Origin: Methanomassiliicoccaceae archaeon COG_1
Lineage (GTDB): Archaea; Thermoplasmatota; Thermoplasmata; Methanomassiliicoccales; Methanomethylophilaceae
DNA length: 64,000 bases
NCBI GenBank assembly: GCA_028561875.1
Contig: JAQQTI010000001.1
Span: forward strand, 496,001-560,000
Reading direction: 5' to 3'
Each line of letters opens with the position of its first letter. The first letter of the stretch is position 1. Shown here in pieces: positions 1-8,354 of the stretch. The notes under the pieces were generated by a model. It did no database searches and was not told the DNA's origin. It saw only the letters and a program-made list of their open reading frames with translations. The position numbers and the translations under genes were made by a program.

Positions 1-732
1 ACCTATCTCGCCGCATGCTTCCTTAGTCCTGGCTTCGCCGCCGTGGCAGGGCTGCTGTATCCGATCATCGGGACCTCCATGTCCGTGCTGTATCTTCATC
101 AGAAGGTCTCCAAGAGAGGTTATCTCGCCATCATCGTCCTGCTCGCCGGAGGCATCACCCTGTACTCCGGGTCCATGATCAGCGGCACCGACTCCTCCGA
201 ACCTCTTCTCGGAGCCATCGGAGGCATCATGGCCGCCGTCGGATGGGGTTTCGAGGGGACCATCGCCGGGAAGGCGCTCGACATCTGCGAGCCCGACGTG
301 GGCCTCCACCTCAGGTTCGTCTTCGAGGCCGTTTTCTGGTGGATAGTCATGTTCGTTCTCGTTGCCGCTGGCTATGACATGTTCTCGACACTCGGGGACA
401 TTCTCGACTGGCCGGTGTTCGTCGCCATTCTCATGATCGGCCTGTCATTCGCATGGTGCTACGTCACCTGGTACAAGTCGTTCCCGTTCTTGGGAGTGGC
501 AAGGGGCCAGGCGGTCGGGAGCCTGTACGCGGCCTGTGCCGTCATCTTCCTCGTGATCTTTTTCGGACCCGAGGGGGCTCTCAAGTACAATGACGACTCG
601 ATGCTACTCATCGTCACCACCACCATCCTCGGCCTGATCATCTGCCTCATCGGGAGCTATCTGATAGCGACAGAGGACACGGAAGGAATGGTCAGCCTGA
701 AGGTGCTGTACGACAAAGGAGGGATTGAATGA
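1..732 (+). CDS. DMT/EamA-family permease, 5' end outside window
   Basis: The reading frame is open from base 1 and ends at TGA 730-732, so the N-terminus lies upstream; the first internal GTG/ATG codons are not the real start. The visible ~243 residues are strongly hydrophobic with about six to seven membrane segments and glycine-rich helices (LAGGITLYSG near the start), as in the second half of drug/metabolite transporter proteins. Its stop overlaps the next gene by four bases (ATGA), suggesting one transcript with the two small genes downstream. The methylamine genes that follow make uptake of a methylated amine a fair guess, but the substrate cannot be read from the sequence. Confidence 0.75.
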   Translation, partial: TYLAACFLSPGFAAVAGLLYPIIGTSMSVLYLHQKVSKRGYLAIIVLLAGGITLYSGSMISGTDSSEPLLGAIGGIMAAVGWGFEGTIAGKALDICEPDVGLHLRFVFEAVFWWIVMFVLVAAGYDMFSTLGDILDWPVFVAILMIGLSFAWCYVTWYKSFPFLGVARGQAVGSLYAACAVIFLVIFFGPEGALKYNDDSMLLIVTTTILGLIICLIGSYLIATEDTEGMVSLKVLYDKGGIE

Positions 733-1034
733 TAATAAACGCCCCCATTAAGTTCCGCCTTATGGAACTCTTCGAGGAGGAGGGCCCCATGTGGAACTAC
801 GAAGTCATTCTCAGGGTGATGGAGGAGTACAACATGCACTCCCAGCACCAGCAGCAGATGGTCAACTACGACCTAATCGAGATGGTCTCCGCTGGTTTCC
901 TGACCGAGGAGGAGTCCGTGGTCGACACCGAGGGCAGGTTCCACAAGGATCATCTCCTTATGAAGTACCAGATTACCAATCTAGGAATCGAGACCGTCGA
1001 CGGTCTCAAAAAGAAGGTGAAGCACTATGAGTGA
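729..1034 (+). CDS. Small winged-helix-like hypothetical protein (101 aa)
   Basis: Not recognised as a named family. It starts inside the stop of the permease gene (ATGA overlap), so it is translationally coupled. The sequence is charged, predicted helical in its first half (LMELFEEEG, EVILRVMEEYNM), and followed by a segment compatible with a wing (VDTEGRFHKDHLLMKYQIT) and a basic C-terminal helix (KKKVKHYE). This order resembles a compact winged helix-turn-helix domain, but I cannot confirm DNA binding. Co-transcription with the permease suggests a regulatory or accessory role in the same transport function (inference). Confidence 0.6.
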   Translation: MIINAPIKFRLMELFEEEGPMWNYEVILRVMEEYNMHSQHQQQMVNYDLIEMVSAGFLTEEESVVDTEGRFHKDHLLMKYQITNLGIETVDGLKKKVKHYE

Positions 1035-1161
1035 TTGGTCTAGTTACGCCGATTACTTCGCCGATGGCATGCCCTTCGGCGAAGTAATCAGCACTATATT
1101 CATCATCGGGCTCTGCACCTTGGGCGTGATCGTTGCTCGGTGGATGTACAACCAACTCTGA
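1027..1161 (+). CDS. Single-pass small membrane protein (44 aa)
   Basis: A short frame starting at ATG 1027, overlapping the previous stop by eight bases, and ending at TGA 1159-1161. It has an acidic/aromatic N-terminus (MSDWSSYADYF) and one clear hydrophobic segment (ISTIFIIGLCTLGVIVARW) followed by a short polar tail. The tight coupling to two upstream genes is the main reason to believe it is translated. It could be a small subunit or stabiliser of the upstream permease; no family is recognised. Confidence 0.5.
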   Translation: MSDWSSYADYFADGMPFGEVISTIFIIGLCTLGVIVARWMYNQL

Positions 1162-1172
1162 GAAACGTCTTA

Positions 1173-1199
1173 CGGGAGCTTCAGCTCCCGGTCACCTTT
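1173..1199 (+). terminator. Hairpin after the first operon
   Basis: A near-perfect inverted repeat (CGGGAGC, loop TTCA, GCTCCCG at 1173-1190) stands 12 bases after the last stop of the operon and is followed by a short T run (1197-1200). Position and form suit a transcription terminator, although archaeal termination depends mainly on the T tract, which is short here. Confidence 0.4.
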
Positions 1200-1448
1200 T
1201 CGGGCCTGGAGGCCCCCTCCGTTCATCTGCTGGCGCACCTTCGTCGCTGTTTCTTTTCGGTTCTCCAGACGCGTTGCCTGGTCGTATCCGGCAATGATCT
1301 GGGCCCGTTCTTCGCATTTGTTAATTAGACAATACCTCCATTCTCAAGACTACTTAAGATAGTAATATATAAAACAATCATATTAAAATAGGACTATATT
1401 ATATAATAATTCTATAACAATAACAACATTCGTAACTAATTTCTAATA
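1200..1448. other. Intergenic region, AT-rich in its second half
   Basis: There is no convincing gene. From about 1325 the composition changes to strongly AT-rich with several TATA-like stretches (around 1365-1415), a likely promoter zone for the APC permease. No single box can be chosen with confidence. Confidence 0.4.
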
Positions 1449-3275
1449 GTGAAAAAGTTCCCTAATTACCAAAAAGGGGCGATTTTTGACGAAGCACGGG
1501 TGAGAATCCTGGCCGAGGGCAACAGCATGTCCTATGGCGCAGAGGTCGACTCTGACAGCGGTCTTGTGAAATCCATCACCTGGAAGCAGGGCATGATTAT
1601 TGCGATGGGGGTTCCCATACTGATCCTCCCTGGAATCTATGACATCGCGGGGACCGCTTGGGGACTGAGCATCCTAATCTGGACACTCTCAGTCGTACAG
1701 GGTTTTGCTCAGAATCTCGCCATCGGCGAGATGGCCGCCACGCTGGAGACCCCCGGCATAGGCGGTTGCGCTCAGAAAGTCTTCAAGAAACAAAACGAAG
1801 GAAGGTACGGGGTGGGGCGGTTCGTAGGCGCGTTCACGGCATGGGCTTACTGGTTCACATGGACGCCCGTCATACCAATTTTCACCTGCACATCTGTAGA
1901 TTACATCTCCAAGTATCTGGAGTACGGCCTCGGTGCCGATCCGCTCACTTCCAATACAATCCTTGCGCTGCAGCTCATCTTCGGCGCCACGATTTTCAGC
2001 GTCATCGTATACGTCGGCTCCAAAGGTCTCAACGGCGGCGCCAAGCTCGGCCTCATCCTCGCACTTATCGCAATCCTGCCGTTGCTCGTCGTCGCCTCGC
2101 TACCTCTCCTCGGTCTCACCGCCGGAGGAGGGGAGCTCACCGGCTTCTCGCTCGATCGCATATCCGAGAACCTCCTCCCCGACGGCTGGGGATGGGGTGC
2201 TGAAGAGTTCATGATGATATTCGGGATGTTCGCGTACGCCCAGTGGTGCGCCTGCGCCTGGGAATCCGCCGCCACCTACGGCGCCGAGTACAAGAGCCCC
2301 GGCAAGGACGTCCCGAAGGCTCTCATGTCCGCTGGCATCGTCTGCCTCGCGCTCTACTTCATCGTCCCGTTCGTCGTGTACGGGATGATGACCCCCGGGC
2401 AGATCGACGAATGGGGCGTCTCCACCCTGTATCCGATATCGGAGTACGACTTCGGCAGCATAGGCCTCATAATCGCTCTAATTTTGCTAGTGGCGGGCAT
2501 GATCATGCTCATCCAGACAGCTTTCCTCGGTTCGTCGAGAACGCTGTACTTCATGGGGCATGAAGGCAATATGCCAAAGATCTTCACATACACCAACACG
2601 AACGGTGCACCGCTTGTCGCGATGATGTTCCAATTCGCAATGGGCATCACCTTCATAATCATCATTCATTTCGGATCGGTGGGGATGATCCTCGCCGCAT
2701 CATCGTTCGGATTCTCATTCGCTCTCGGCATGGGGATGCTCGCGTTCATCACCGCTCGCAGGGATGCCCGGTTCAGGAGTCTTCCGCGCCCGTACAAGGC
2801 TCCGCGCGGATGGTTCTACGTCGCCTGCCTCTTGATGTGCTATCAATTCTTTGTTCTCATCCCGTGCCTGGCCTACTGGTGCATAAACGGCGGTATCGAG
2901 AACGGGGTGTTCTCCGTCATTATCGGCGCCGCCATTCTGCTGATCTACGTTCCGTGCTGGGTTCTTCTGCAGCACAGGAAGGCCAAAGACGACGAGAGGT
3001 GCTTCCTATGCAAGAGGACGGTCCACGATTACAACATGTACGTCACGGACCAGGGCAATGCCGACTTCTCTTTCAAGGAGGAGATCATGGTCGAGATGTC
3101 TTCTTTCCCCGACATACAGGTCGGCAACGCCCGCATCTCGCTCTGCCCCATATGCTACGAGCTGACCTTCGGATTCTCCTCGAACCCCGAGGAGAAGCTG
3201 TCCGGAGTGAAGATTGGGCTCATCGCCGATACCAAGTTCAAGGATTTCACGGCGAACGACAAAAACACCGAGTAA
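1449..3275 (+). CDS. APC-superfamily amino acid/amine permease with cysteine-bearing C-terminal domain; probable methylamine permease
   Basis: 608 residues from GTG 1449, the only in-frame start near the gene's AT-rich leader. After a polar N-terminus of about 45 residues there are roughly twelve membrane segments of the amino acid-polyamine-organocation type, including the glycine-rich first helix (GMIIAMGVPILILPG). Its place directly before mtmC-mtmB matches the methylamine permease (MtmP) position in other methylotrophic methanogens, so methylamine uptake is likely by context. The last ~90 residues are hydrophilic and contain two cysteine pairs (CFLC and CPIC), as in a treble-clef or zinc-ribbon fold, which is unusual for this transporter class. 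An amino-acid substrate remains possible. Confidence 0.75.
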   Translation: MKKFPNYQKGAIFDEARVRILAEGNSMSYGAEVDSDSGLVKSITWKQGMIIAMGVPILILPGIYDIAGTAWGLSILIWTLSVVQGFAQNLAIGEMAATLETPGIGGCAQKVFKKQNEGRYGVGRFVGAFTAWAYWFTWTPVIPIFTCTSVDYISKYLEYGLGADPLTSNTILALQLIFGATIFSVIVYVGSKGLNGGAKLGLILALIAILPLLVVASLPLLGLTAGGGELTGFSLDRISENLLPDGWGWGAEEFMMIFGMFAYAQWCACAWESAATYGAEYKSPGKDVPKALMSAGIVCLALYFIVPFVVYGMMTPGQIDEWGVSTLYPISEYDFGSIGLIIALILLVAGMIMLIQTAFLGSSRTLYFMGHEGNMPKIFTYTNTNGAPLVAMMFQFAMGITFIIIIHFGSVGMILAASSFGFSFALGMGMLAFITARRDARFRSLPRPYKAPRGWFYVACLLMCYQFFVLIPCLAYWCINGGIENGVFSVIIGAAILLIYVPCWVLLQHRKAKDDERCFLCKRTVHDYNMYVTDQGNADFSFKEEIMVEMSSFPDIQVGNARISLCPICYELTFGFSSNPEEKLSGVKIGLIADTKFKDFTANDKNTE

Positions 3276-3702
3276 ACTCGGTCGCGGACGGCGGATCACT
3301 CCCTCCGCGGCTAACATCTTTCACTGCGCCGGGCTCTTTCGGCTAACGGTCTGCCCCGTAACCCAACCCCTGTGCGGATTGGGATGTTCATATTTTAATA
3401 TTTAATATTATCTATCAATGTTTTGTGAAAATACCCACTAATTTTCAGCAGAAGTACATCATTCATGTGAATATGATTTAAAAAGAATATTATTAGAATG
3501 ATATTGTAGATAAATACATAGTATAAATAATTATGATTAGAATTCTATACAATAACATATCATTTTAAATACTATAATATGAAAATTCAAAGGGTTCGTA
3601 CACTAATTTAAATACTCAGTACTTAGATATCAATAATGACAAAAACGGAAGGGCGCCACGCACCGTCGCATTCCCATTTGTCCTCTGGAGTGGATGCAAA
3701 AT
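3276..3702. other. AT-rich intergenic region with the mtmC promoter
   Basis: About 430 bases without a gene. From 3390 on it is extremely AT-rich. A good TATA-like element (ATTTAAATAC) lies at 3606-3615, which would give a start of transcription near 3640 and a leader of about 65 bases before mtmC. A GGAG at 3687-3690 serves as ribosome binding site. No RNA gene was recognised. Confidence 0.5.
3606..3615 (+). promoter_or_regulatory. TATA-like element upstream of mtmC
   Basis: ATTTAAATAC in an AT-rich context, about 90 bases before mtmC. It probably drives mtmC and the first mtmB, which are separated by only 32 bases. Confidence 0.45.
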
Positions 3703-4344
3703 ATGAGCGACAATGATGCCATTATTGCGGACTTAAAAAAGTCCATCGAAACGTGGAACTTCGCGCTCTGCAAAGAGGCGACTCAGAAGGCCATCGACGC
3801 CAAGATTCCCGTGACGGAGATCATGGACGAGGGCCTCGGAAAAGGAATGGAGGTCATCGGAGACAGGTTCGATGCCGCTGAGATTTTCCTTCCTCAGGTC
3901 GTTGCCGCCTCCAAGACCATGGAGGTTGCTCTGAAGATGCTTGAGCCCCTCATGGGAACCGGCGACGGCACCGCCAAGGGAACCGTCGTCATGGGAACCG
4001 TCGAGGGAGACATTCATGAGATCGGGAAGAATGTCTGCTGCGCCATGCTTCGCGGCGCCGGCTACAACGTCATCGACATCGGACCGGATTCCGGGCCCCA
4101 GAAGTTCCTCGAGGCGGCGGCTGCCAACAACGCCAAGGTTCTCGGCGGTTCTGCCCTTATGACGACCACCCTGGAATCTCAGAGGGATCTCGTAAACGAG
4201 AACAAAGCCGAGGGGAGCAAGTACCTCTGCATCTTCGGTGGTGCCCCCTGCAGCAGGGAGTGGTGCGACGAGATTGGCGCGGACGGGTACTCGGAGACCG
4301 GCTCCGAGATCATAGACCTCGTGAAGAACCTCATGAACAACTGA
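3703..4344 (+). CDS. mtmC: Monomethylamine corrinoid protein
   Basis: Carries the cobalamin that accepts the methyl group from MtmB and passes it to the CoM methyltransferase (MtbA type). About 213 residues, the usual size. The N-terminal helical methionine-synthase cap (to ~90) is followed by a Rossmann B12 domain with the base-off motif GDIHEIGKN, whose histidine ligates cobalt, and by a GSALMTTT stretch and a GGAP motif. An in-frame ATG at 3694 exists, but the GGAG at 3687-3690 is only three bases from it and twelve from 3703, so I prefer 3703. Directly upstream of mtmB, as in Methanosarcina. A dimethylamine protein (MtbC) is the main alternative; the neighbours favour MtmC. Confidence 0.93.
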   Translation: MSDNDAIIADLKKSIETWNFALCKEATQKAIDAKIPVTEIMDEGLGKGMEVIGDRFDAAEIFLPQVVAASKTMEVALKMLEPLMGTGDGTAKGTVVMGTVEGDIHEIGKNVCCAMLRGAGYNVIDIGPDSGPQKFLEAAAANNAKVLGGSALMTTTLESQRDLVNENKAEGSKYLCIFGGAPCSREWCDEIGADGYSETGSEIIDLVKNLMNN

Positions 4345-4376
4345 CCGTAACCACAATGCAATAAAGAGGGATTAAA

Positions 4377-5765
4377 ATGGCAATTACTAGGGCGTTGAAC
4401 ATCTGCGACGTCTATGACAGGTTCGTAAACGGCAAGAAGGTCGACGAGGCCGAGTGGGACTACTCCATCATCCCCAGCAACGCGACCGAGCTCAAAGAGA
4501 AGTATCACATCGACTTCGGCAAAGAGTTCATACCGACCAGCAGTCAGGAGAAGAACGACCTTTTCCAGGCCGGTCTCGAGATGTTGGTCAAGACCGGTTT
4601 CTACTGCGTCGACATGAAGAAGGTCATGTATGTGACCGAGGAGGAGGTCCACGAGGGAATCAAGAGAACCCCCAAGAAGTTGATTCTCGGAGAGGGCCGC
4701 GACATCGCTCGCTTCTATCCGAGGCACGGTAACAGCCCTGTCAAGCCCGTCATCCAGGGCGGACCCACCGGCTCTCCGATCTCCGAGGACGTCTTCGTAC
4801 AGGTCATGCAATCCTATGCCCAGGAGGGCGTCGTGGATGATCTGGTGAACGGCGTTATGACCACCCTCGAGGGCCACCCTGCGAAATCTGGAACCCCCTA
4901 CGAAGTCCGCGCAACCATGGCGGAACTTCGCGCAACCCGGGAGGCTCGCGAACGCGCCGGTCGCCCCGGGCTAGGCGTATAGGGGCCTGAGACTCCGCTC
5001 ACCGAGTGCGCGCGTCTCGCAGCCGACATGAAGCATGCGGGCCACAGGGTAACCGACGCCCATGAGTGCTCGCAGCTCAATGAGCTGAAGATCGACATGA
5101 CCGGATTCAACATGCTCGCGGGATGGACCGTCGAGGGAGACACCATAATGATCGAGCAGATGCCCATATTCGGCGGTTACTGCGGACAGAAGGAGGAGAC
5201 CGCCATCTGCGACGTCGCCACGACTCTGGCGTCCTTCGCCCTCTTCCAGGGCAATTTCCATCTCGACGGCCCCATCCACATCCGGTGGGGCACCACGACC
5301 AACAGGGAGTCCCTGCAGATTGCCGCACATGCCTGTGCCGCCATCGACAACAACACCGACCTCCTGCTGGCCAACCAGTACTACCCGATGGCCGGCCCGT
5401 GCACCGAGATGTGCCTCATAGAGACCGCCACCCAGGCGATCAACGATACCGGCTCCGGGAGGGAGCTCCTCTCCGGATCCGCGGCGGCGAAGGGAGTCGT
5501 CCAGGATAAGACCACCGGCATGGAGGCCAGGATGATGGGCAATGCCGCCCTCTCGGCCGCAGGCATGCCCGTCCAGGACCTGAACGAGATTATCGAGACC
5601 CTCGTATCCGACTACGAGCAGCACTACAAGGACGCACCTCAGGGCAAGAGGTTCCAGGAGTGTTACGACGTTAAGACCGTCAAGCCGACCGAGGAGTACC
5701 TCCAAGTCTATGACAACGCCGTCAAGATCCTCGAGGGCGCCGGCCTCAAGATGAAGTCTTACTGA
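4377..5765 (+). CDS. mtmB: Monomethylamine methyltransferase with in-frame pyrrolysine codon (copy 1)
   Basis: Transfers the methyl group of monomethylamine to the Co(I) corrinoid of MtmC. The frame contains TAG at 4980-4982 and continues in the same frame to TGA 5763-5765, giving 462 residues with pyrrolysine at position 202, the established Pyl position in MtmB. Residues flanking the codon (RPGLGV before, GPETPL after) match the family, as do AGPCTEMCL and the TTGMEARMMG stretch in the second half. A start at ATG 4377 follows a purine-rich GAGGG. It lies 32 bases after mtmC and was surely cotranscribed with it. A second, diverged copy follows. Software that ignores Pyl would split this gene in two. 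Confidence 0.97.
4980..4982 (+). other. UAG sense codon for pyrrolysine in mtmB copy 1
   Basis: TAG at codon 202, with family-like sequence on both sides in one frame and tRNA-Pyl plus PylS encoded 2.4 kb downstream. Pyrrolysine at this site forms the active-site adduct with methylamine in characterised MtmB proteins. Confidence 0.95.
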
Positions 5766-5944
5766 AGCATTCGAAACACTTCTTGACTCTGAGATCAAAC
5801 CCCGAGGCACAAGCCCCGGCGTCTTAAAAACGGCGGGACGGTCCCGCGCCGATGGCGCGGACCACCCGCAAACCACGTGCGAAGTCGCCATTGCTTTTTT
5901 ATCATGGGCGGTGTTGTCTCCTGAGAGACGACAGGGCGGCTGCG
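5766..5944. other. Intergenic region between the two mtmB genes
   Basis: Contains a GC-rich hairpin (GCGGGAC/GTCCCGC at 5833-5847) that may end the first transcript or shield the second, then a TATA-like GCTTTTTTAT at 5893-5902 about 45 bases before the second mtmB start. This suggests mtmB copy 2 has a promoter of its own. Confidence 0.4.
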
Positions 5945-7324
5945 ATGACGACTTGCAAAGCATTGGACATCTACGATACATACATGCGCTTCGCATCGGG
6001 GAAGAAGGTCCGCGAGGACTCGTGGGACTACGTCGTTGTACCGAACAACGCCATGATGATGAAGGACAAGTACGGGATTTCGTTCGGAAAGAACATCATA
6101 CCCGAGGACCAGGACCTTTCCGATCGCCTCTTCCGGGCGGGGCTCGACATGCTTGTTACCACCGGGTTCTACAACACGAACCTCGGCAGGGTGATGTATC
6201 CGACGAAGGAGGAGGTCCTCGAGGGTATCCGCAAGGCGCCCAAGAAGCTCCGCATCGGCGAGGGCAAGGATATGGTCGAATGCATGTCCCGTCACGGGAA
6301 CGCCCGCAAGACCCCCGTAATAGAGGCAGGCCCCACCGGGGCCCCCGTGTCGGAGGAGATATTCTCCGCCATGATGCAGTCGTACGTCCAGGAGCCGGTC
6401 GTAGACGCCCTCGTCAGCGGCGTGCTCAATACCGTCCGCGGGGAGTCCGCCTCCACGAACACGCCATGGGAGATCCGCGCCACTCTCGCCGAGATCAGGC
6501 ACGTCCGCGAGGCCTGTGCCATGTGCGGGCGCCCGGGGATGGGGATATAGGGTCCCGAGACTCCGCTGTCCGCCGCGGGCAGGATATCCGCCGACCTCAC
6601 TGAGTACGGCCTAAGGAGATGGGACCTACACGAGTGTTCGCAACTCAACGAGATGAAGGTCGACGTGTCGTTGATGAACATGATTGCCGCCTGGAAGACC
6701 AACGGCGATGCGATAATGGTCGAACAGATGCCCATATTCGGGGGGTACAGCGGGGGCATAGAGGAGACCGCGATATGCGACGTCGCCGCCACTCTCGCGT
6801 CCTACGCTCTTCTGGACTGCAACCTCCACCTTGACGGGCCGATCCATATAAGATGGGGCACCACCACCACCCGCGAGACGCTGCAGATCGCAGCGCACGC
6901 CGCCGCGGCCATCGACCTCAACACCGATCTGCTCATCGGGAACCAGTACTACACCATGGCCGGCCCGTGCACCGAGATGTGCCTTCTCGAGACCGCCACC
7001 CAGGCAATCACGGACACCGCCTCGGGGAGGGAGCTCATATCCGGCACCGCCTCGTCGAAGGGGGTCGTCAAGGACAGGACCACCGGCATGGAGGCCAGGA
7101 TGATGGGCGAGGCCGCGATAGCCGTCGCCGGCATGAACGTGCACGACGTGAACGTGGCGCTGGATAAGATAATCTCGCAGTACGAGACCGAATTCACCAA
7201 GCCGCCCCCGGGCAAGAGATTCCAGGACTGCTATGACCTGGTCAGCGTGACGCCGTCTGCAGAGTACCTCAAGACGTATGACAAGGCCGTTTCGACGCTC
7301 TCCGAATGCGGTATCGACATCTGA
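5945..7324 (+). CDS. mtmB: Monomethylamine methyltransferase with in-frame pyrrolysine codon (copy 2)
   Basis: Second MtmB, 459 residues from ATG 5945 to TGA 7322-7324, with TAG at 6548-6550, again codon 202. The same blocks as in copy 1 are present (GRPGMGI before the Pyl codon, GPETPL after, AGPCTEMCLLETATQA later), but many positions differ between the two, so this is an old duplicate, not a recent one. No second mtmC accompanies it. Upstream in-frame codons back to 5852 lack family-like sequence, so ATG 5945 (MTTCKALDIYD, parallel to copy 1) is the start. The gene lies 55 bases before tRNA-Pyl. Confidence 0.96.
6548..6550 (+). other. UAG sense codon for pyrrolysine in mtmB copy 2
   Basis: TAG at codon 202, at exactly the same codon number as in copy 1, with conserved flanks. 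Confidence 0.95.
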
Positions 7325-7344
7325 GCCAAGCGACTTCCTGGAAC

Positions 7345-7354
7345 ATTTTTATCC
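7345..7354 (+). promoter_or_regulatory. TATA-like element upstream of tRNA-Pyl
   Basis: ATTTTTATCC, ending 25 bases before the first base of the tRNA, the usual archaeal spacing. It would drive pylT and, by readthrough, pylS-pylC-pylD-ramA. Confidence 0.5.
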
Positions 7355-7379
7355 GTTGTCCGCATAACCTGAAACAGCT

Positions 7380-7450
7380 GGGGGACGGTCCGGCGACCAG
7401 CGGGTCTCTAAAACCTAGCCAGCGGGGTTCGACACCCCGGTCTCTCGCCA
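7380..7450 (+). tRNA. pylT: tRNA-Pyl (anticodon CUA)
   Basis: 71 bases with encoded CCA. The acceptor GGGGGAC pairs with GTCTCTC (two G-U pairs) followed by discriminator G. The anticodon loop CTCTAAA has CTA at 7408-7410. The T arm is GCGGGGTTCGACACCCCG. The anticodon stem is imperfect: only four pairs next to the loop (GGGT/ACCT with one G-U) before mismatches, a trait I recall for Methanomassiliicoccales tRNA-Pyl; the whole sequence is nearly that of M. alvus from memory. It ends 16 bases before the pylS start, so tRNA and mRNA probably come from one transcript. Confidence 0.95.
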
Positions 7451-7466
7451 GTTCGCAGTGATTGAG

Positions 7467-8354
7467 ATGACGGTCGGTTACACGGACGCTCAGAAGCAGC
7501 GTCTCAGGGAGTTCGGGAACGGCGCAGCGGACGGCGGGGAGTTCGAGGACCTCCAATCGAGGGACTCCGCCTTTGCGAAGGCGCTCTCCAGGCTCACCGC
7601 CGAGAACTTCAAGGGGGTCTCCGCCATGATTGCATCCCCGAAGAGGCACGGCCTCACGCGGCTGGTGTCCGATATCTCCGACGCTCTCGTTGCCGAGGGG
7701 TTCATCGAAGTCCGTACGCCGATCATCATCACGAAGAAGGACCTCGCCGACATGACCATAACCGAGGACAAGCCCCTTTTCAAGCAGGTGTTCTGGATTG
7801 ACGACAAGCGGGCCCTCCGCCCGATGCTGGCACCCAATCTCTACGCCGTGATGAGGGAGCTTCGCGGGTTCACCGACGGACCGGTTAAGATCTTCGAGGC
7901 GGGGCCCTGCTTCAGGAGGGAATCGCACAGCGGCGTGCACCTCGAGGAGTTCACCATGCTCAACCTCGTCGACATGGGCCCCCGCGGGGATCCGACTGAG
8001 GTGCTCAAGGGGCACATAGATGCCGTGATGAGGGCCGCCGGACTCCCGGACTACAACCTGGCGCACGAGGAGTCTGACGTGTACAGGGAGACCATCGACG
8101 TCGACATCGGCGGGCAGGAGGTGTGCTCCGCGGCCGTGGGCCCGCATCACCTCGATGCCGTCCACGGCGTGAACGAGCCGTGGTCCGGGGCGGGCTTCGG
8201 GCTCGAGCGCCTGCTTATGCTCAGGGAAGGCTACAGTACCGCGAGGAAGGGGGGCGCCAGCCTCAGCTACCTGAACGGCTACAGGATAAACCGATCACCG
8301 ATCCAGGGCGATTTCTACGAAGGGGAGGGGCGATTAGGACGAGAATGGGTATAG
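7467..8354 (+). CDS. pylS: Pyrrolysyl-tRNA synthetase, catalytic domain only
   Basis: Charges tRNA-Pyl with pyrrolysine. 295 residues consisting only of the class II catalytic domain; the N-terminal tRNA-binding PylSn domain of Methanosarcina is absent, as in Methanomassiliicoccales enzymes. Recognisable parts are RHGLT, ALVAEGFIEVRTP (motif 1 region), the motif 2 stretch PCFRRESHSG, and GAGFGLERLL (motif 3). I choose ATG 7467 (MTVGYTDAQ) over GTG 7458 by likeness to M. alvus. The C-terminus runs about 17 residues past the usual end (after NGYRIN) and terminates with TAG 8352-8354, overlapping the pylC start. A UAG stop in the gene that enables UAG decoding is odd. Confidence 0.96.
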   Translation: MTVGYTDAQKQRLREFGNGAADGGEFEDLQSRDSAFAKALSRLTAENFKGVSAMIASPKRHGLTRLVSDISDALVAEGFIEVRTPIIITKKDLADMTITEDKPLFKQVFWIDDKRALRPMLAPNLYAVMRELRGFTDGPVKIFEAGPCFRRESHSGVHLEEFTMLNLVDMGPRGDPTEVLKGHIDAVMRAAGLPDYNLAHEESDVYRETIDVDIGGQEVCSAAVGPHHLDAVHGVNEPWSGAGFGLERLLMLREGYSTARKGGASLSYLNGYRINRSPIQGDFYEGEGRLGREWV

